A stretch of DNA of 64,000 bases from Blasia pusilla (GCA_050084515.1 CM114274.1:18290001-18354000), one strand, 5' to 3'. Positions 22,360-36,200 are shown, counted from the stretch's first letter. A program made the numbers and translations. The notes: generated by a model not told the origin, from the sequence alone.

Positions 22360-24212
22360 ATGAATGAAGCGACGATTTTGCGACCTGAGCCGGTCGGCAC
22401 AGGACCAAGGGAACTGGAAGAAGTTCGCAAATATGATGGTTTCAAAGATGGGCCTCCCGTGATCGATTTGGCGGGACTCGAAGGCACAGAGCGACAGAGG
22501 ATCGGGCGAGAAATCGCACATGCGTGTGAAACATGGGGGTTTTTCCAAGTCATTAACCACGAATTTGATTTGTCGTTGATGAAGGCGGCGAAGGAAGTGT
22601 CGAAAGAATTCTTCCATCTACCAGAGGAAGAGAAAATGAAAGTAAGCATAAAACCGGGTGTTATGGAGGGCTATAATTGTCCCCAACTCAGCGGGGCCAC
22701 CGAAGGTCAGTCTAGATTGACGAGTAGTAACGTCCACTTGCTGCTTCTGTATGATCCCATGACCAGCTCGCAGTCAGAGCGGGAGCAGTGGCCATCAAAT
22801 CCGCCAAACTTTAGGTAAGCTCCGACTCATCTCACTCCAAAAATCCTCATCCGTAACCCGTCATTTCGCGCGTGTACGTTCAGCCGTGTCGGCCATGAAG
22901 GAAAGCAGTGAAGCCGCTGAAGCGCAGGGTTAAGCGGTACTTCTCCTCGTTTCCAGTACTACGGAGACTAAGTAATAACAAATTGTACGTAGTACGGATA
23001 CTTAGTGGTCAGCGGACGCTCGTTGCCACGTTTTCCTGGGAGAATCTACCGGCCAGGACATTCTATTCGCTAATCCACTGAGTTCAGCAGAAAGCTAAAA
23101 GTGTCTGTCACTTCTGTACGTGTTGTCCACAGATTACATCAGCGTTATGTGTAGATTCGCGCTAGACTTTGTCTCTCTGATTCCGATCAGAAAGATTCTT
23201 CTGAATTTGAAAGTTTGCGGGGAGAAGTATCCCATGTCTGTAGGCTGATATCGTCCAGGGTTTGCAATTTCCCACCGTTGCCTGCATATCGCTGTTGGAC
23301 GATGTATGTTTCCGTTTGTCGACGCTATGAATGTGAGTCCTGATCGCTATTTGTTGTCTCCCTAATTGCACGTCTCAGGACGATAATGATCGAGTACATC
23401 AAGGAGGCCATCGCACTTCAGAGCAAAGTTCTGTCCGTGATGTCGGAGAGGCTGGGTCTGGAACGAGATGCGATCGAGAAACTCTTTCAAGGGCCGGATC
23501 CGAATTATGACACTCATCGTACTCGCATCAACTACTACCCCCCCAGCAGAGAGGCGGACAATCAGGTCCATTGTTATGCACATTCAGACCCCGGTGGACT
23601 GACCTTGCTCCTAGCAGACGAGGTGCCTGGTCTCGAAGTCAAGAGAAACAATGAGTGGGTGCAGATCAAACCGATTGCCGATGCAATCATCTTCAACGTG
23701 GCTGATCAAATCGAGGTATGATTCCACCGTCTCTCCCTTCCCTTCCGAAAACCCGCGGCGTTCATTCAATGTCCTAGCAGAGGCTGCTACAACACAGTTT
23801 CATACGCTTAGCTCGATGGTTCTAGTGATGATCGATAGCTTGTCCAGCAGCGTAAGCATCGATTCGCAAAAACTTTCCTTAGAAATCAAGGGTGTCTGCT
23901 CGTCTGCTAAATTCACTCGTCAGTGAGAGAATTAACGCGCATTTGCATAATCTGCAGATACTCAGTAACGGCAGATACAAGAGTGTGGAGCACAGGGGCA
24001 TGCCTCATCCGACTGTGGAGCGCCTGTCAATAGCTACATTTTACAGTCCATATGGGGATGCAGTCATCGGCCCCATAGCAGAGCTTGTGGACGATTCCCA
24101 TCCCGCACTCTATGAACCCTCAGTTTTCCAAGATTACCTGCATTGTTTCCTCATATCCTGGATAATGAAGGGTAAAAGTCTGAATACCAAAAGTTCCCAA
24201 TCGCAAGATTAG
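22360..24212 (+). CDS. 2-oxoglutarate/Fe(II)-dependent dioxygenase, three exons
   Basis: Oxidises a small molecule using Fe(II), ascorbate and 2-oxoglutarate in the cytosol; plant members act on flavonoids, hormones or other specialised metabolites. Exons are 22360-22814 (AG before GTAAGC), 23379-23715 (CTCAG acceptor, GAG before GTATGA) and 23958-24212 (CTGCAG acceptor); phases join to 348 residues, normal for the DOXC class. The N-terminal DIOX_N domain has PVIDLAGL and ACETWGFFQVINH. The catalytic core has H220-S-D222 (HSDPGGLTLLL) and H276 (SVEHRG) as iron ligands, plus R286-L-S288 for 2-oxoglutarate. All ligands are present, so it should be active. The region around residues 105-145 is unusual in sequence for the family and may be where exon 1 could be misjoined. 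The substrate cannot be told from sequence. Confidence 0.88.
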
Positions 24213-25520
24213 AAGCTCTCAAGCGAACTTAGCGAACATCCATGATTGCTTTTACTCCGGGACACGGAACCTACACTGAAACGATGTTGTCAAGAGCCGC
24301 CAACAGGATCGGATTGTTCACAAACTGAACCACACGTCAGTGTTAGAATGCGCGTGTACCAGTGGTTTTGGACATGCTCGACGTCTCGAGCAATTCAAAT
24401 TTGGTTTTCGTTGTCTTCGATTTCATCTAGATGATATCTTTTTTTCAGTTTTCATCCATTATACAGAAAACTGAAACAGTTTAGATATTTCTAGCAATTT
24501 CTTTTGCAGATAACTCTGGAAAAACAAATTTGGTCATACGCGTCCCATAAGAATTCAGGTAAAACTGTGAACAAGTACTTTCGGCACATTTTCACCTATT
24601 AAAAAACTCACAAGAATACCTAGTGGGTATTCTTGTGAGATTTTCCTGCAATAGAAATATGAGTTCAAATGTTTTGGAAGGATGTTCAAAAGATCTCGAC
24701 AATTGAAGAAAATTGATTCATGCGAACTTTTTAACAGTGGAAATACATGAGTTAGCAATTTCTCATGAATATTTCCGAAGGTGTGTCTTTGAAACATTGA
24801 CACATGTGAAGGTTTTGCACACATGTCTCCATTCCAAATTTTGACATGAAAGCAATTAAGACGACTAGTAAAATAGAATTTGACCCTAGGTGAAGTATGT
24901 CTTCTCATAGTGATTTCTTAACTAGTATGGGGCCATCTCACACGGAAATTCCATCCCTTTCCCCTAAAAATATCTGCCAGGAATTTTTATTTCCAGTATT
25001 TTTATTTCTAAACACTAAAAATACCAAAATTATAAAAATTTATATTTTTAGAATCAAATGCGGTGTTGGTTTTGTGAGAGTTCCTTTTTCCTTAAGAGGT
25101 GTTGTGTCACAACTCAAAAATGTTATTTGAAAAATCACATTATACTTGGGGTTGTAACTAGGAAGCTAGATAAAGTTGCTCCAAAGACTTGGGATTGGCA
25201 AATCATTACGTATATGGTTTTTGTCACATCGAGTTTTTAAATTATCAATATTACTTGAATTGTATCGCGTAGAAAGGCAAGAATGCGAAACAAATCTGAA
25301 TTCCCTCTACTTTCTTCCTTCTTAGGGGCTATGATTTTTCCCTAGTGTCTTCCATCCAAAGCAATCATGAAAAGATGGGGTGACACAAGTGGCGAAACAC
25401 ACATCAAGAAAGGCTATGATATCTATCCTTATGGCTAGCTTTGATACATTCCCAAATGCCCTCATTCTTAAAGATGTCTTAAGTGAAATTAATGAGTTAT
25501 ATTACAACCCATTAAGTTAT
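24213..25520. other. Downstream non-coding region with a perfect hairpin
   Basis: AT-rich, no gene seen. It should include the 3' end of the dioxygenase transcript near its start. A strong hairpin is described separately at 24607-24639. Confidence 0.4.
24607..24639. repeat. Perfect 14-bp-stem hairpin
   Basis: CTCACAAGAATACC and GGTATTCTTGTGAG pair perfectly around a 5-base loop TAGTG. A rho-type or plant terminator role is not indicated. It could be the centre of a small foldback element or a small-RNA precursor. Confidence 0.6.
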
Positions 25521-25560
25521 ACTAGTTAGGAATCGTGAGAGAACCGTCCGATGCACGGTC
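25521..25560 (-). mobile_element. Helitron 3' terminus, minus strand
   Basis: Read on the minus strand: an ACCGT/ACGGT stem enclosing GCATCGG, a spacer, then CTAG (25522-25525) followed by T. It shares the GCATCG core with the other termini in this window. The element would extend to the right; I could not identify its 5' end. Confidence 0.65.
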
Positions 25561-28500
25561 TACCCCACAATCACTTAACCCTAAACACCCCGTTATGCTA
25601 CTGGAATGCCCATGCCATGCGTCGTACATTATGGGTTCAAAGGACACATGGTGATCTCTCTGGTGTCGCCATTTGAACACTTGAAGATAATAGAGTGGCA
25701 ACACTCGCAACACTCTTTGGCCTCTAAGGTAACTCAGAATCCGTTGACATCCCCTCTAAAGAAAAAATAACGAGTAGTTGATGTAGTTTGTCGTGTGGAA
25801 AGCCTCGATACCTAGCCCTATTCCTTGTAAATCCTCCGCCACTTCTACCACTACCACGCTCGTCAGAACTGTATGGATACACCTTTGTGAAACCTAATGG
25901 CTCATTCTTGAGCTACTAAATCTACACTAGAAAATGCTCAAATTGTGGACACGCCCCTACATATCTCACTCGAGACCAACACTCGAAAAAATTCCCGCAC
26001 ATTTAGTCACCCTCAACTAGAGTGGTATGAATCCATCCTACCAAAGTTCCCTACGAAATCTACATTAGTGTCACACACTCACCAACATGCCAACAAGAAT
26101 ATGTGTCATCTACTTCTCCGCTATCACCCAAAAAATCCTCCCTCAAACATCCTTAAAGTGGATAAATACCCATGCCTGCAATAGCTAGGCATGACCTCCT
26201 TGTGGAATTTTTGGTATCACAACATGCATAAGAACTCTCCGATTCAACACATTTTGGAGGAATATAATTTGGATGGATGAATCTAGAAGTTATGTTGAAG
26301 TATCTTAGCAATAGGTTGTCAAGTTCTCATATAGAAGCTCTGGTATCAGCTCCAAAATAGTGTCGCTAGTGTCTCCACCCTAGCATCACTATTTTGGAAA
26401 GCTACACCACGTAACGCCTTCCTTGCTTGAATCACATCCACCAACAAGGTGTATTAGAACTTCAGCTCTGATAAAGTGACAAGCTCTCCTCCGCACTTCT
26501 TCTCCAATCTCCAACCAAGGGCCATTTCAACTTTAGTTGTGATCTGGTACCTCACGTAACACTTCCAGTATCCCTCTCTTGTCCTTTCCATACCGGTGAC
26601 CCATTCTACTCAAGGAATATAGGTGGTTTTCATAATTCTTTTCTGAATCTTTCTCAAATGAGCTGCATTTTTTGTCTTGTTTTCATTGTTAGACTCAAAT
26701 TTTTTTAACTTGTTCTGATAGTGAAGTCGACTTTCACAAAATCTTCCATAATACAACACAATTTTACCCACCTCACTTTCACTTCTTGCTTGATTATTCT
26801 CCTCACCAACTTCCATCTAGTTTGGTCTACAATCAAACGTGCCTCACTCAAAATTGACAATAAAGTGTCCTCCCACTTGCTGATTTTTCCACTCAATCAA
26901 ATCATAATTGACATTAATTTCTTCACTAGATTAATCTCATAATTTTTTTCCTTGCACTCTAATTGTTAATTGCTCCACTCTTGAGCAACTCTACCAAAAT
27001 TAAGAAGCCTCCTCCTCTTGAATTTCTATCAAATTAATTGCATTTCAATAAATTTATCAATTCTGAAATCTTACTTTGATTTCAACAACTCATATGACCC
27101 ATGTGATCCCACATGGTTGGGATATACAAGCTTGTATTCCCTTGCAAATCCATGGCACCCCACTTGTGCTTCACACTTGAAATTGAGTCTCACTCGCTCC
27201 AATCATTAAGAAGTAGTGTACATCTCTTTTAGATATAAAATATGAACTTGATGAAATCTGTGATTAAATATGCCTCATCCAATCATCCATACATTATACA
27301 CACTACGGTAGTGGAAAAAAAAGAGCCTATTATGAACTCTCAATATGTGTGATCTCCGAAAAATCCTAGCCCATCCTTCAAGAGCAAGGTTCCATGTGGA
27401 CAAAGTCCATGTCCGTGGACTTATGGGCCCCACCTTTCCCTTCTTTCTCATTCCATTTACTTGCCTTCGGGTTCCATACTCCCCCTTTTCTTCCTCCTTC
27501 CACCTCCACTTCCTCCTTCCTCCTTCCTCATTGCTCCTCTCATCCTTGTCTTGCCTTCCATCATGGACTAAAAGTGTGGGTCCCATGCACTCCCACCTCT
27601 TCGAACTCATGTCCATGTCCGTCCTAAGGTAAAACTTGTCCGTTTTTGTGCAACCATGTTCAAGAGAGAAATCAAGTTCAATACATGCAAATTGCATTAT
27701 ATCATGGATCCCGACATGAGTCTAACCTAAAAAATATAAGCTCTGAATGAACTTCATCCAAGGCATACCTCTTTGGGCATCTTTATAGATGATTTGTACA
27801 CCGTATAATCTCCTCCTAACAACTCACCAATGACTTGGAATACACAAGGAATCGACTCCCTAACAACTACACACATGATCTTCTCATAAGACCAACTACT
27901 ACTCAACTGCCGACCAACCCTCAAACCCTATAGGTCCAAGTGGCTTCATGCAAAGGATGAGAAAGTCAACCTCTCCAAGGTTGCCACTCCTCATGAAAGG
28001 AAGGATGACCTAAGCTCGTAAACTACTTTCTAAGAGCAAATCATACATAACCTCTAAAAATGGGGAAGTACAAGATCCCTAAGTCCTTATACTATCTCCT
28101 ATTGTGTCTCATTTACCATGACGACTCCTCAAATTCATCATTGAACAACTTACTTGAATGATAATGTTTCTTGTGATTCCCAACGAGCATACATGATTAA
28201 GAGCTCACATCTATTATCACCTATAGTACATGCCCTCAAATTTTGTATAGATGGGCACTCGTAATAGCCATAGAAGAGGAATGAAGTGGCATAACAATAT
28301 TTGTCTTAGGACCCTGCAAATGGATGTGAAACATCTAAAGTATTTGGTACCAAATATTGGCCAAGTGCCAACATCAAAACCTTCATGATTATTTTCCTTC
28401 ATTTCTCTCACTATGTCAAAGAGGGCTTGGATATACTACTTTTGTATTTTTTCGCTTCATTACGGTTATTTTATGTGTAATGAATCCTAGACTAAACACA

Positions 28501-29447
28501 AGAAAATGGAAAAGCATCGGAAGAAGCAATGAAATGAACGTCTAAAGTTCCAAGGACAGTGCTCCGAGGGATGGAACCCACACTCTTGGATTATTAGGTA
28601 GAGAAAAGCTAAGTGGACAAGATTGTTGAGAAAAAACTTGTGGTTGAAGTCACCTAAAAAGACAACCAACAAGCCTTCAATAAGATACTCGATGTATTCA
28701 CCGTCAAAACTTCCTGGCTAGGATACCATAAAAAGGTGTATGCCTACGTAGTCAAGAAGATAGCAGTTCCTAATCCAAAGGTTTCGTTAATGAATAGCAC
28801 GACACTTCTGCATCCTGTTGAAATGAAAGTGAGTAATCCATGGGTATATGATCTTGATCCGGGTGAGAGTAACTGAACCACCTGCTCAGGATCACGTGCT
28901 GCATACGCGTAACTTGATTTCTGTTGGTATTAAAGTTGCAACACGTTCATGGCAGAGAAACAACACTACGGAGAGAATTACTTCACTACTTCACTCGGTG
29001 CAGTGTTTTGCTGATCCAGTCCTTGAGAAATGGAATGCAGCAAATCCGTAGCCCTTATTCATCAGAAAAGACTGGATCAACAGCTTTGTGATTCTTCACA
29101 AGAGTTCCATGACCCCTCAGCAGCATTAGTTCTGAGTTGGGAGGAAGAGGAAACATGGACAAGCAAGGGAGGCCTTCCTGCAAGCCATACACAGAAATCC
29201 ATGGGATACTAATTCTTTAGGTAACCTTGAGGGACTGGCCTAGAAGCAGAACATTATGAGCATATTGAGAGTCTAGGATAGGCAGGATGAGTCTGCTAGG
29301 CATTCTACTTTGTTTGAACAAAACAATGGCATTCAAATCTGTGTGCCGAATTAAATTTTAGGCCCTGCTTAAACTGAAATTTCGCTTACAGATTTACAAC
29401 AAGGTAACATCTTTCAAATTTTTCAACAGATACTCTAATTTGTACAG
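25561..29447. other. Repeat-like non-coding region; no intact gene
   Basis: No gene is supported. A CxxCGH...RD zinc-knuckle-like peptide (plus strand, near 25945) hints at a gag relic but is isolated. A pyrimidine-rich run lies at 27430-27560. From about 28800 the sequence is less AT-biased and probably contains the 3' untranslated and downstream region of the minus-strand SNAPIN-like gene. Confidence 0.35.
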
Positions 29448-31351
29448 CTAGTGTAGGGATCCCACACTCTGATTGGAAAGCATGTGCTCCATGCTATCAA
29501 CACGGCCTTGTATGATTCGGAGAGTGTCTGCCAACAACCTCACTCGCTTCCGGATCCCAGATAGCTTTGCCGCATGCTGTGTCCCCAAAGGCAGTGGTGT
29601 GTCGTCTAACAGTTTGTCCAACTCTGAAACAGGATAACATCATTCCTTCAGGCTTTAACGCTTGTGCTTGAGCAATTGTTTCACAAATCTACTTCAATGA
29701 GAGATAGACAACAAAATCTCAGTAGAGTAAATGCCTGCCATATAAAATTGAACTGCAGCAAAACTACTTTGCACCATCTCCCTGTTTCTACACTAAACCT
29801 AAGAAAATCAACGAAAAACAGGTCACAACAAGCACTAACCGAGAAATCTGTGAGAACTTCAACACAAATATTGGTGATGCTGGAAGTAGATTAGTTGTTT
29901 TCCCAGTAGAATAAGGTTCATGACAGATTCTGACCAAGAAGCAATAGTTATACAACAAAACTATTCTCAGACTGCCCAGAGCAGCTATGCCCACAATGAT
30001 GATATGAAAAAAATTGTCAGTCCTTAAGTACTACCTTATCCCCTAACCCTTAATTTTCACAATTCATGGCACACCTACTTGAATTTGGTGATTCCCAAAA
30101 CACATGTCCCATTCAAAAAACGACATCCAATCCTAATCCGTGTTCATATGGGTAATAACTTCATCTGCAGATAATGACATTGCTAGGACAAATCCCTAAC
30201 TGAATGAGAAAAATGGTCAGATACGATTTTAGCTCTGAGGAATACAGATATGATTTCCTCAACAATCTGTATTCCTGATCTACACAGACCAAAAGTAACT
30301 GGCTTTTTGTGGAAGAAATCAACCCGAGGCAAGTACCTTGCAGAAAAAGATGGTAGGGGTTATGACACTAAGACCAAAAACTGTCAAAAGCACTGTCTGG
30401 ATTTTGGCGTCCGAGGGTAATTTTTGGCAACCAAATGATAGGAGATACAGTTGATTTCTACTTCCCTGGGACGGCTGATCTGCTGACAGTAGTCTACACC
30501 TGTAACAAAAAGAGGTTGTTAAGACCTACGTTTGAACGATCGGTTGCAAACTCATGACAGAAACTCCTGCTTATAGGAATCTTGCTGCAGAGCTTAAACC
30601 TCTACACATTGACTAGCAAACGTCGTATGGGATTGTTAACAGTCTGGTAAAGAATCCAAGTTGTCCGTCAAACACCTCTCGATGAGTAGACTTCCACTAT
30701 TTTGTCCCATTCTTACTCTTCCTCCAGCTTGTGGCAGAGGTGTGTAAGGTATCGACACTTGTATTCACTACGTTAATATGTGTAGTTCGGCCCTGAAAGA
30801 TAACATAGTCCACTAGGCTCGTTCCTTAAATCAATTTTGTCATGTGAAGCTTAGACCAACTTGCATTCTGCATAGCAGTGTGCACTCTGGCAGTTATCAA
30901 CCTGCCGACTATCGTCCCACTGGCCTACACTCTGCAATCCCTGAAATTTTCTTGTGCCATGCCGCATTCTAGTTCCTGTGAAATGCGAATTACCCATTTC
31001 ATTCATGTAGAGAGACGCACCTCTAGTAAGTCGATCAATGCTCGTCTCAAGAGTACTCTGACTTTTCAAAACTTCCTCCACTCTTGTTTCAAAAGTCCTT
31101 ACCACCGGGCCCAATACTGACGCAATTCCCTTCGCAATAACTTCTGTGGCGTCAGCAGACTCTGCACCACGCGCATCGGTTTCTTCTACATTCAATTCTT
31201 CAGCCTGGACACCTTCAGCTTCCTGTATGCTTCCTGATTCGACCCCCATACTAGTAGTTTCAATTGTGTGAGGATTCGCTATCTCATTCGACGAGGTCGG
31301 CAGGGTAGAGTGCTCAGCGTTCGATGGAGAATTTGAGGAAGACGACGCCAT
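29448..31351 (-). CDS. SNAPIN: SNAPIN-like protein, BLOC-1 complex subunit (two exons)
   Basis: Small coiled-coil subunit of the BLOC-1 complex, which works in endosomal and vacuolar trafficking at endosome membranes. Exon 1 is 31351-31021 (minus), ending at G before GTGCGT; exon 2 is 29623-29448 after GTTTCAG. The phases join through a split Glu codon to give 168 residues. Residues 1-65 are a Ser/Glu-rich, probably disordered leader. Residues 72-165 fit the plant SNAPIN family: AKGIASVLGPVVRTFETRVE, SQSTLETSIDRLT, LDKLLDDTPLP, HAAKLSGIRKRV, then an IQGRVDSMEHML end. The 1.4-kb intron is large compared with the exons. An in-frame Met nine codons upstream (31378) exists; I chose the second because MASSS starts are common and the extra residues fit nothing. 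The join is strongly supported by continuous family similarity on both sides. Confidence 0.87.
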
Positions 31352-32256
31352 CTCAGCTAAATTTTTTCGCACAATCAAAGAATTTTACCGATTTACTCTT
31401 CCTGGAAATACTACGTCACATTCCCTTCGATACAATGGTGGGTATGTCAACGACGAGTTTCAGGTGTACCTGTCAAAGCATATGAAAATGAGTTCCAAAT
31501 CGCAGACCTGCATCGCCTGCGTGCTCGTCCCTCTAAACCCGACCAAGAGATTATTCAAGAAACCTTTGGTATCCTCTGAGATACAGCTCCTTCACGCTAT
31601 CGATCACCAGTCTATGATACGATCAGTACATTCCTCCCGGCATCCTGGCATGCCCTAGTCCATGAGTCTCACATCCACAAATTCATGCATGCCTTCCGGC
31701 CTTCCCATTTGATCGATTACACGCCACCATTTCAATTAGCATCTACGCTGGTCTATACGACCTCTGATCATAACACCGCTGGGATCGAGTCTGTCTTAAT
31801 GGGATAACACCTACTAACCGACCGATCCAAAGCACTGACCATCAAAGATTCTATTCACAAGAATTACGGAAACAATGGCAACCAAACCTCTTCGCTCGCG
31901 CTTAAATCGCAAACCGACCCAAATATTTTCCCATCGCCACACGACATCTTTTTATTTCTCTCTCCCTACACTTTTTCAGGCGAGCAACGTCACTTCACAT
32001 AGTGCCTTTTCTATTGGGAGGCTTCTCTGGTCCGACACTCCTTGTTTCTCACTCTCTCGTATGTTGTGCGGTGTTCGTAAGGGCCCGACGAAATAAACCA
32101 ATACTTCAACGCAAGAGTACAGTAAACGTAGGACATTACGAGGTTTTGCATCCAAGTCTGCCAACTTCGTTCCTGCCCTTTTTGTAACCAAGCATGGCGG
32201 AAACTGGTTAACCCGGGGACAGTAAAGCGGAGACTGCATGACCTTCTCAGTTATAG
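31352..32256. other. Upstream region of the SNAPIN-like gene
   Basis: No gene is seen. It should contain the promoter of the minus-strand gene. Several short frames overlap on both strands without any family signal. Confidence 0.4.
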
Positions 32257-32502
32257 ATGGGGAAAACCAACAAAAGAGTGACTAAACCACGGAAAAAAGA
32301 AGTCCCGGGTTGGGGGATGACCACCGACGTTGTGCAGGTACGGTTGAAAGTTGGCAGTGTATATTTGGACCATGCGGACGCCCTAGGTAAATACCAGAAT
32401 TATGTGTCGAGAAGACATGGGGTTCCAAGTCATGAAGTCATTTTGCGTGCTCAAGACATTGGGACAGGTAGATTCCAGGTCCCACGGCCACGCCTACGTT
32501 AA
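32257..32502 (+). CDS. Hypothetical 81-residue basic protein or exon
   Basis: An open frame starting MGKTNKRVTKPRKK, lysine/arginine-rich at the start and with a more mixed second half (DVVQVRLKVGSVYLDHADAL). Its composition is protein-like, but I recognise no domain and see no partner exon. It lies between two minus-strand genes. It may be a small gene, the first exon of one whose remainder is not visible, or a chance frame. Confidence 0.25.
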   Translation: MGKTNKRVTKPRKKEVPGWGMTTDVVQVRLKVGSVYLDHADALGKYQNYVSRRHGVPSHEVILRAQDIGTGRFQVPRPRLR

Positions 32503-33230
32503 TAAATCAAATAGCCTTTGACGATTTTATGGACCGGAATATCTTCAGGTCATTGACGCTCCTACGTGCATTATCAAAGTAATCTCTGACAGCTGAGTGA
32601 TGTTCGGCTATGACCGTTTTACTCTTGAAATCGGAGGTTGCTTGAAACGCTTGTATCATGGGATAAATCTGATCTATTCCCGCTCCGAACGTTTCCTGAA
32701 CTGACGTTTGGCAGATCAATAACTTCATCTATAATCAACAAGGTTGATACAGTCAATGGATGATTCTCCTAAACAGGTGAACGTGACATCGGTGGTTCCA
32801 AGGACACCACTGATAAACTTGCACATGAATGAATCCCCACATTGACCTGATGTAGAGCACAACCTCTCGCTCTTACCATCCCATTGTGCGAGCATTTGGA
32901 CCTTGTCTTATCTCGCTTCCAGTTTCAAAAGAGACGAGTTGAATTCAAGAGAAAGGATTGTGTGCGCCAAAAAAATTGGGACGGTGTCCAACTCTTTACT
33001 TCCTCATGTAAGAAAATCAATGTGCACTACCAGTCCTTTCCTACTCGTGTACATCAAAGTTGTACTCTTAGTGGAGCCAGTCTCCCACCAACATACATTT
33101 CAAGGCAGCCTTCTACTGTACAAGTGTGGTTGAAGGACCTCAAACAACCACTAGGAGAACTAAAGCAGGCAATACATTCTCCAAGCCTCTTTCCCCTGAC
33201 TACTTGGGCCACAACTGAACCACTGGGTGC
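32503..33230. other. Downstream region of the eIF4A-III gene
   Basis: No supported gene. A minus-strand frame at 32728-32507 is open but unrecognised and most likely lies beyond the 3' untranslated region of the eIF4A-III gene. Confidence 0.4.
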
Positions 33231-36200
33231 TTAGATGAGGTCTGCAACATTCATGGGCATTTCGTCAATCTGAGTACTGTAGTATTGCTCTATGTCACGC
33301 AGTATCCTGATATCATCACTCCGTACAAAGTTGATAGCCACACCCTGCACCAAGAATCAAACCAACAAACGTCCCATTCAGTATAATCTGTGTGCAGACC
33401 CAAATTGTTAGTTGACTGCAGTGTAGTTATTTTCACTTCCTCCAGAACTTGGTGTGGTTGACCACATGGACGCAGGTGGGAGAAATTATAGATCAGCACC
33501 TTCCAAGCAAAGAAAAAAATGATTCCAAAACAAGCTCACCTTGCGACCAAAACGACCAGAACGACCGATGCGATGAATATAAAGCTCACGGTTGTTCGGT
33601 AAATCATAGTTAATAACCAGCGACACCTGATCCAAAAGTTCCAGTCATAAATGATCAGTCTATGATCTGTAAATTAATTAAAATGCACTAAACCCTTGCA
33701 CTCGACCACAAGAAAGAATGCAGTGAAAAATTTTCCAATTATGAAATTGCAGCAGGAGTCACATTCATGAACTTAGGGTGTATCTACTCACTTGTTGGAC
33801 ATCAAGCCCACGCGCCCACACATCTGTGGTGATAAGGACGCGAGTAGTGCCAGACCGAAACTCTGCCATAATAGCATCCCGTTCTTTTTGAGGCATGTCA
33901 CCATGCATAGATGAAACAGTGAAATTATTGCTTCTCATCTTTTCAGTCAACCAATCAACCTTCCTTTTCGTGTTGCAGAAAATTACAGCTTGGGTGATTG
34001 TCAGAGTATCATAGAGGTCACAAAGGGTGTCAAATTTCCACTCTTCACGTTCCACAGCAACAAAAAATTGTTTGATGCCCTGCAGAGATGTAGGTGACTT
34101 GTGTGAGTTGCAAAATTCCATGGCATCAATTTTCTAATAAAATTAGTTGGACTCAATGATTTGTAGAATAAGTTTACAGCTGAGCATCATTTTTAAGTAG
34201 GAATTCAGAGCAGAACATGTATTTGTTTCGATATCACAAGTACGTTAATGGTCGTCGTCCTTAGAGATTCAAGACAACACTTGTCTTAGAGATTCAAGCA
34301 ACACTTGTCATGAACATGTATGTAGACAGAAAAGAACTGGAAACAAATTTCTCACCAGAAGCATTTTTGTCCACCAAGGAAGCACATAACACATACATTG
34401 CAGATTTAATACTGAAGCAATCTACTGAGGAGTAATGGACCAAATTGATCACAGCACCCATGGCTGCTCATGGTTTCTTGACACAATTCTGTGCACCGCA
34501 AATCTCCAGATCCTAAATCCGGTTTTCAGAGTCAAAATCACACAAACCTCAAGCGTCAACTCATCACGCTTCACGAGAATTCGAACAGGGTCAGTCATGA
34601 ACTTATTTGTCATTTCCAGAATCTCGTGGGGCAGTGTGGCTGATACCAGAACCACCTGAAAATGCATTCCAGAATAGCAATCCCCAAAGTAAGTGTACAC
34701 CCAAATGCATTACCCTAAGAAATCTCTAAAATGCTGCCTCCTAGTCCCAACGTAAAAAATCTACTCTTGGAGTTTGATACATTGTCACAACTGAGTTCAT
34801 GAGATTGCTAAGAATGTAAAAGAGAGCAAGAGGCACCCAATCCCCAAATTCTAAACCACCACATGATAGCCAGGATAAAATCTCGCTACCATGGTGTATA
34901 TACTGTGAGCAGTTGAGTTGACATGCCACAGAAACTAGTACCTGTAGTTCTGGGGGAAGATATCTGTAAACATCATAAATTTGATCCTTAAATCCCCTGC
35001 TCAGCATTTCATCAGATTCATCCTGCCAACAAGCACACAGTCAATGAACATTTCTAGATTCACCAATTCAGAAACAGTAATAATTTGCAGAAAATCTGCT
35101 TTGGTTCTAACAGCTGAATATCTTACCAGAATCAAAAGCTTAATGGCGCGCGTTCGTAAAGTTCTTCTTTTGATCATATCATAGACTCTTCCAGGAGTCC
35201 CAGAGACAACATGCACACCATATTCCAACTTCCTTATGTCTTCGCCAATGCTTTTCCCTCCAATGCATGCATGGGCCTGAACATTCATGTAATCCCCAAT
35301 TGCCAAAATGACCTTCTCTGTCTGAGCTGCAAGCTCTCGTGTTGGTGATAGGATGAGTGCCTGTATCCTGGATCATGAGGAGTACTTGTGCAGTCAGACT
35401 GAATGTAGAAACCCAGGAGACAATTTCAGAGTCAATATTCCCACAGTCAAAATTGATACATTGATACAATGAAATGGTCTTCAAGTATTTTGTGAGGGTC
35501 CAACAATACGTAAGAACAAGATGAAAATCCAGAACTCCACATCTAGAATTTGAAATAGGGGAGTGGGCTGCACTTTTGCGAATCATTTTGTCACAGAAGT
35601 ATTACGTGACAGGCGTGTAGACACTTCCTGACCTGATTATAAATCCATCAGGCGTCCAGCTGACCGCTCTCAAAATTAAAGGGCCACACCAAGAAGGTGG
35701 AGAAGTTTTAAAGGTTTAAACCTAATCGTCTGATAGAGAAACCCTACTCCACCCTAAATACTAAAAACACCTAGTCACAAGAATGCAAAGTGCTCGATTC
35801 CAACGTTATTAAACAACAATTACGACGACCTAAAATCTCAATCAACCCCAATCAACGAAGACTTTTATGGAGAGTACAGCACAACGACTTTTGCGACATA
35901 TGCAACAAACATCTCTGAAACCTTTTCACAGAAAGAGTACGAAACGCGCCGAAGTCAATCACACGCCTTACGAATGAAATGTTAGGGAAAAAATTCCCCT
36001 TGAACAGCTGAGTTAAACCCTAAAGTTCGCAGCCGTGACATGGCAGAAAGGAGAAATCGGGGTTTCGGACCGACCGCCGCAAACTCCGCGTGGAGGCGAG
36101 TACAGGTTTTGACAGGGGGGGAAAAAGGAACCTTTCGAGCACCCTTAACCCTAAATTACGACGGTGAAGCAAGCGTAACTAGGAAACAACATTCGTAAAG

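Noticed and set aside
25900-26000. Gypsy-type gag from a lone CxxCGH peptide
   Set aside because: A single zinc-knuckle-like match without neighbouring gag, protease or RT is not enough for a feature.
27275-27697. Minus-strand frame of 140 codons, Arg/Glu/Lys-rich
   Set aside because: It is opposite a pyrimidine-rich run and the composition explains the open frame. No domain or splice partner.
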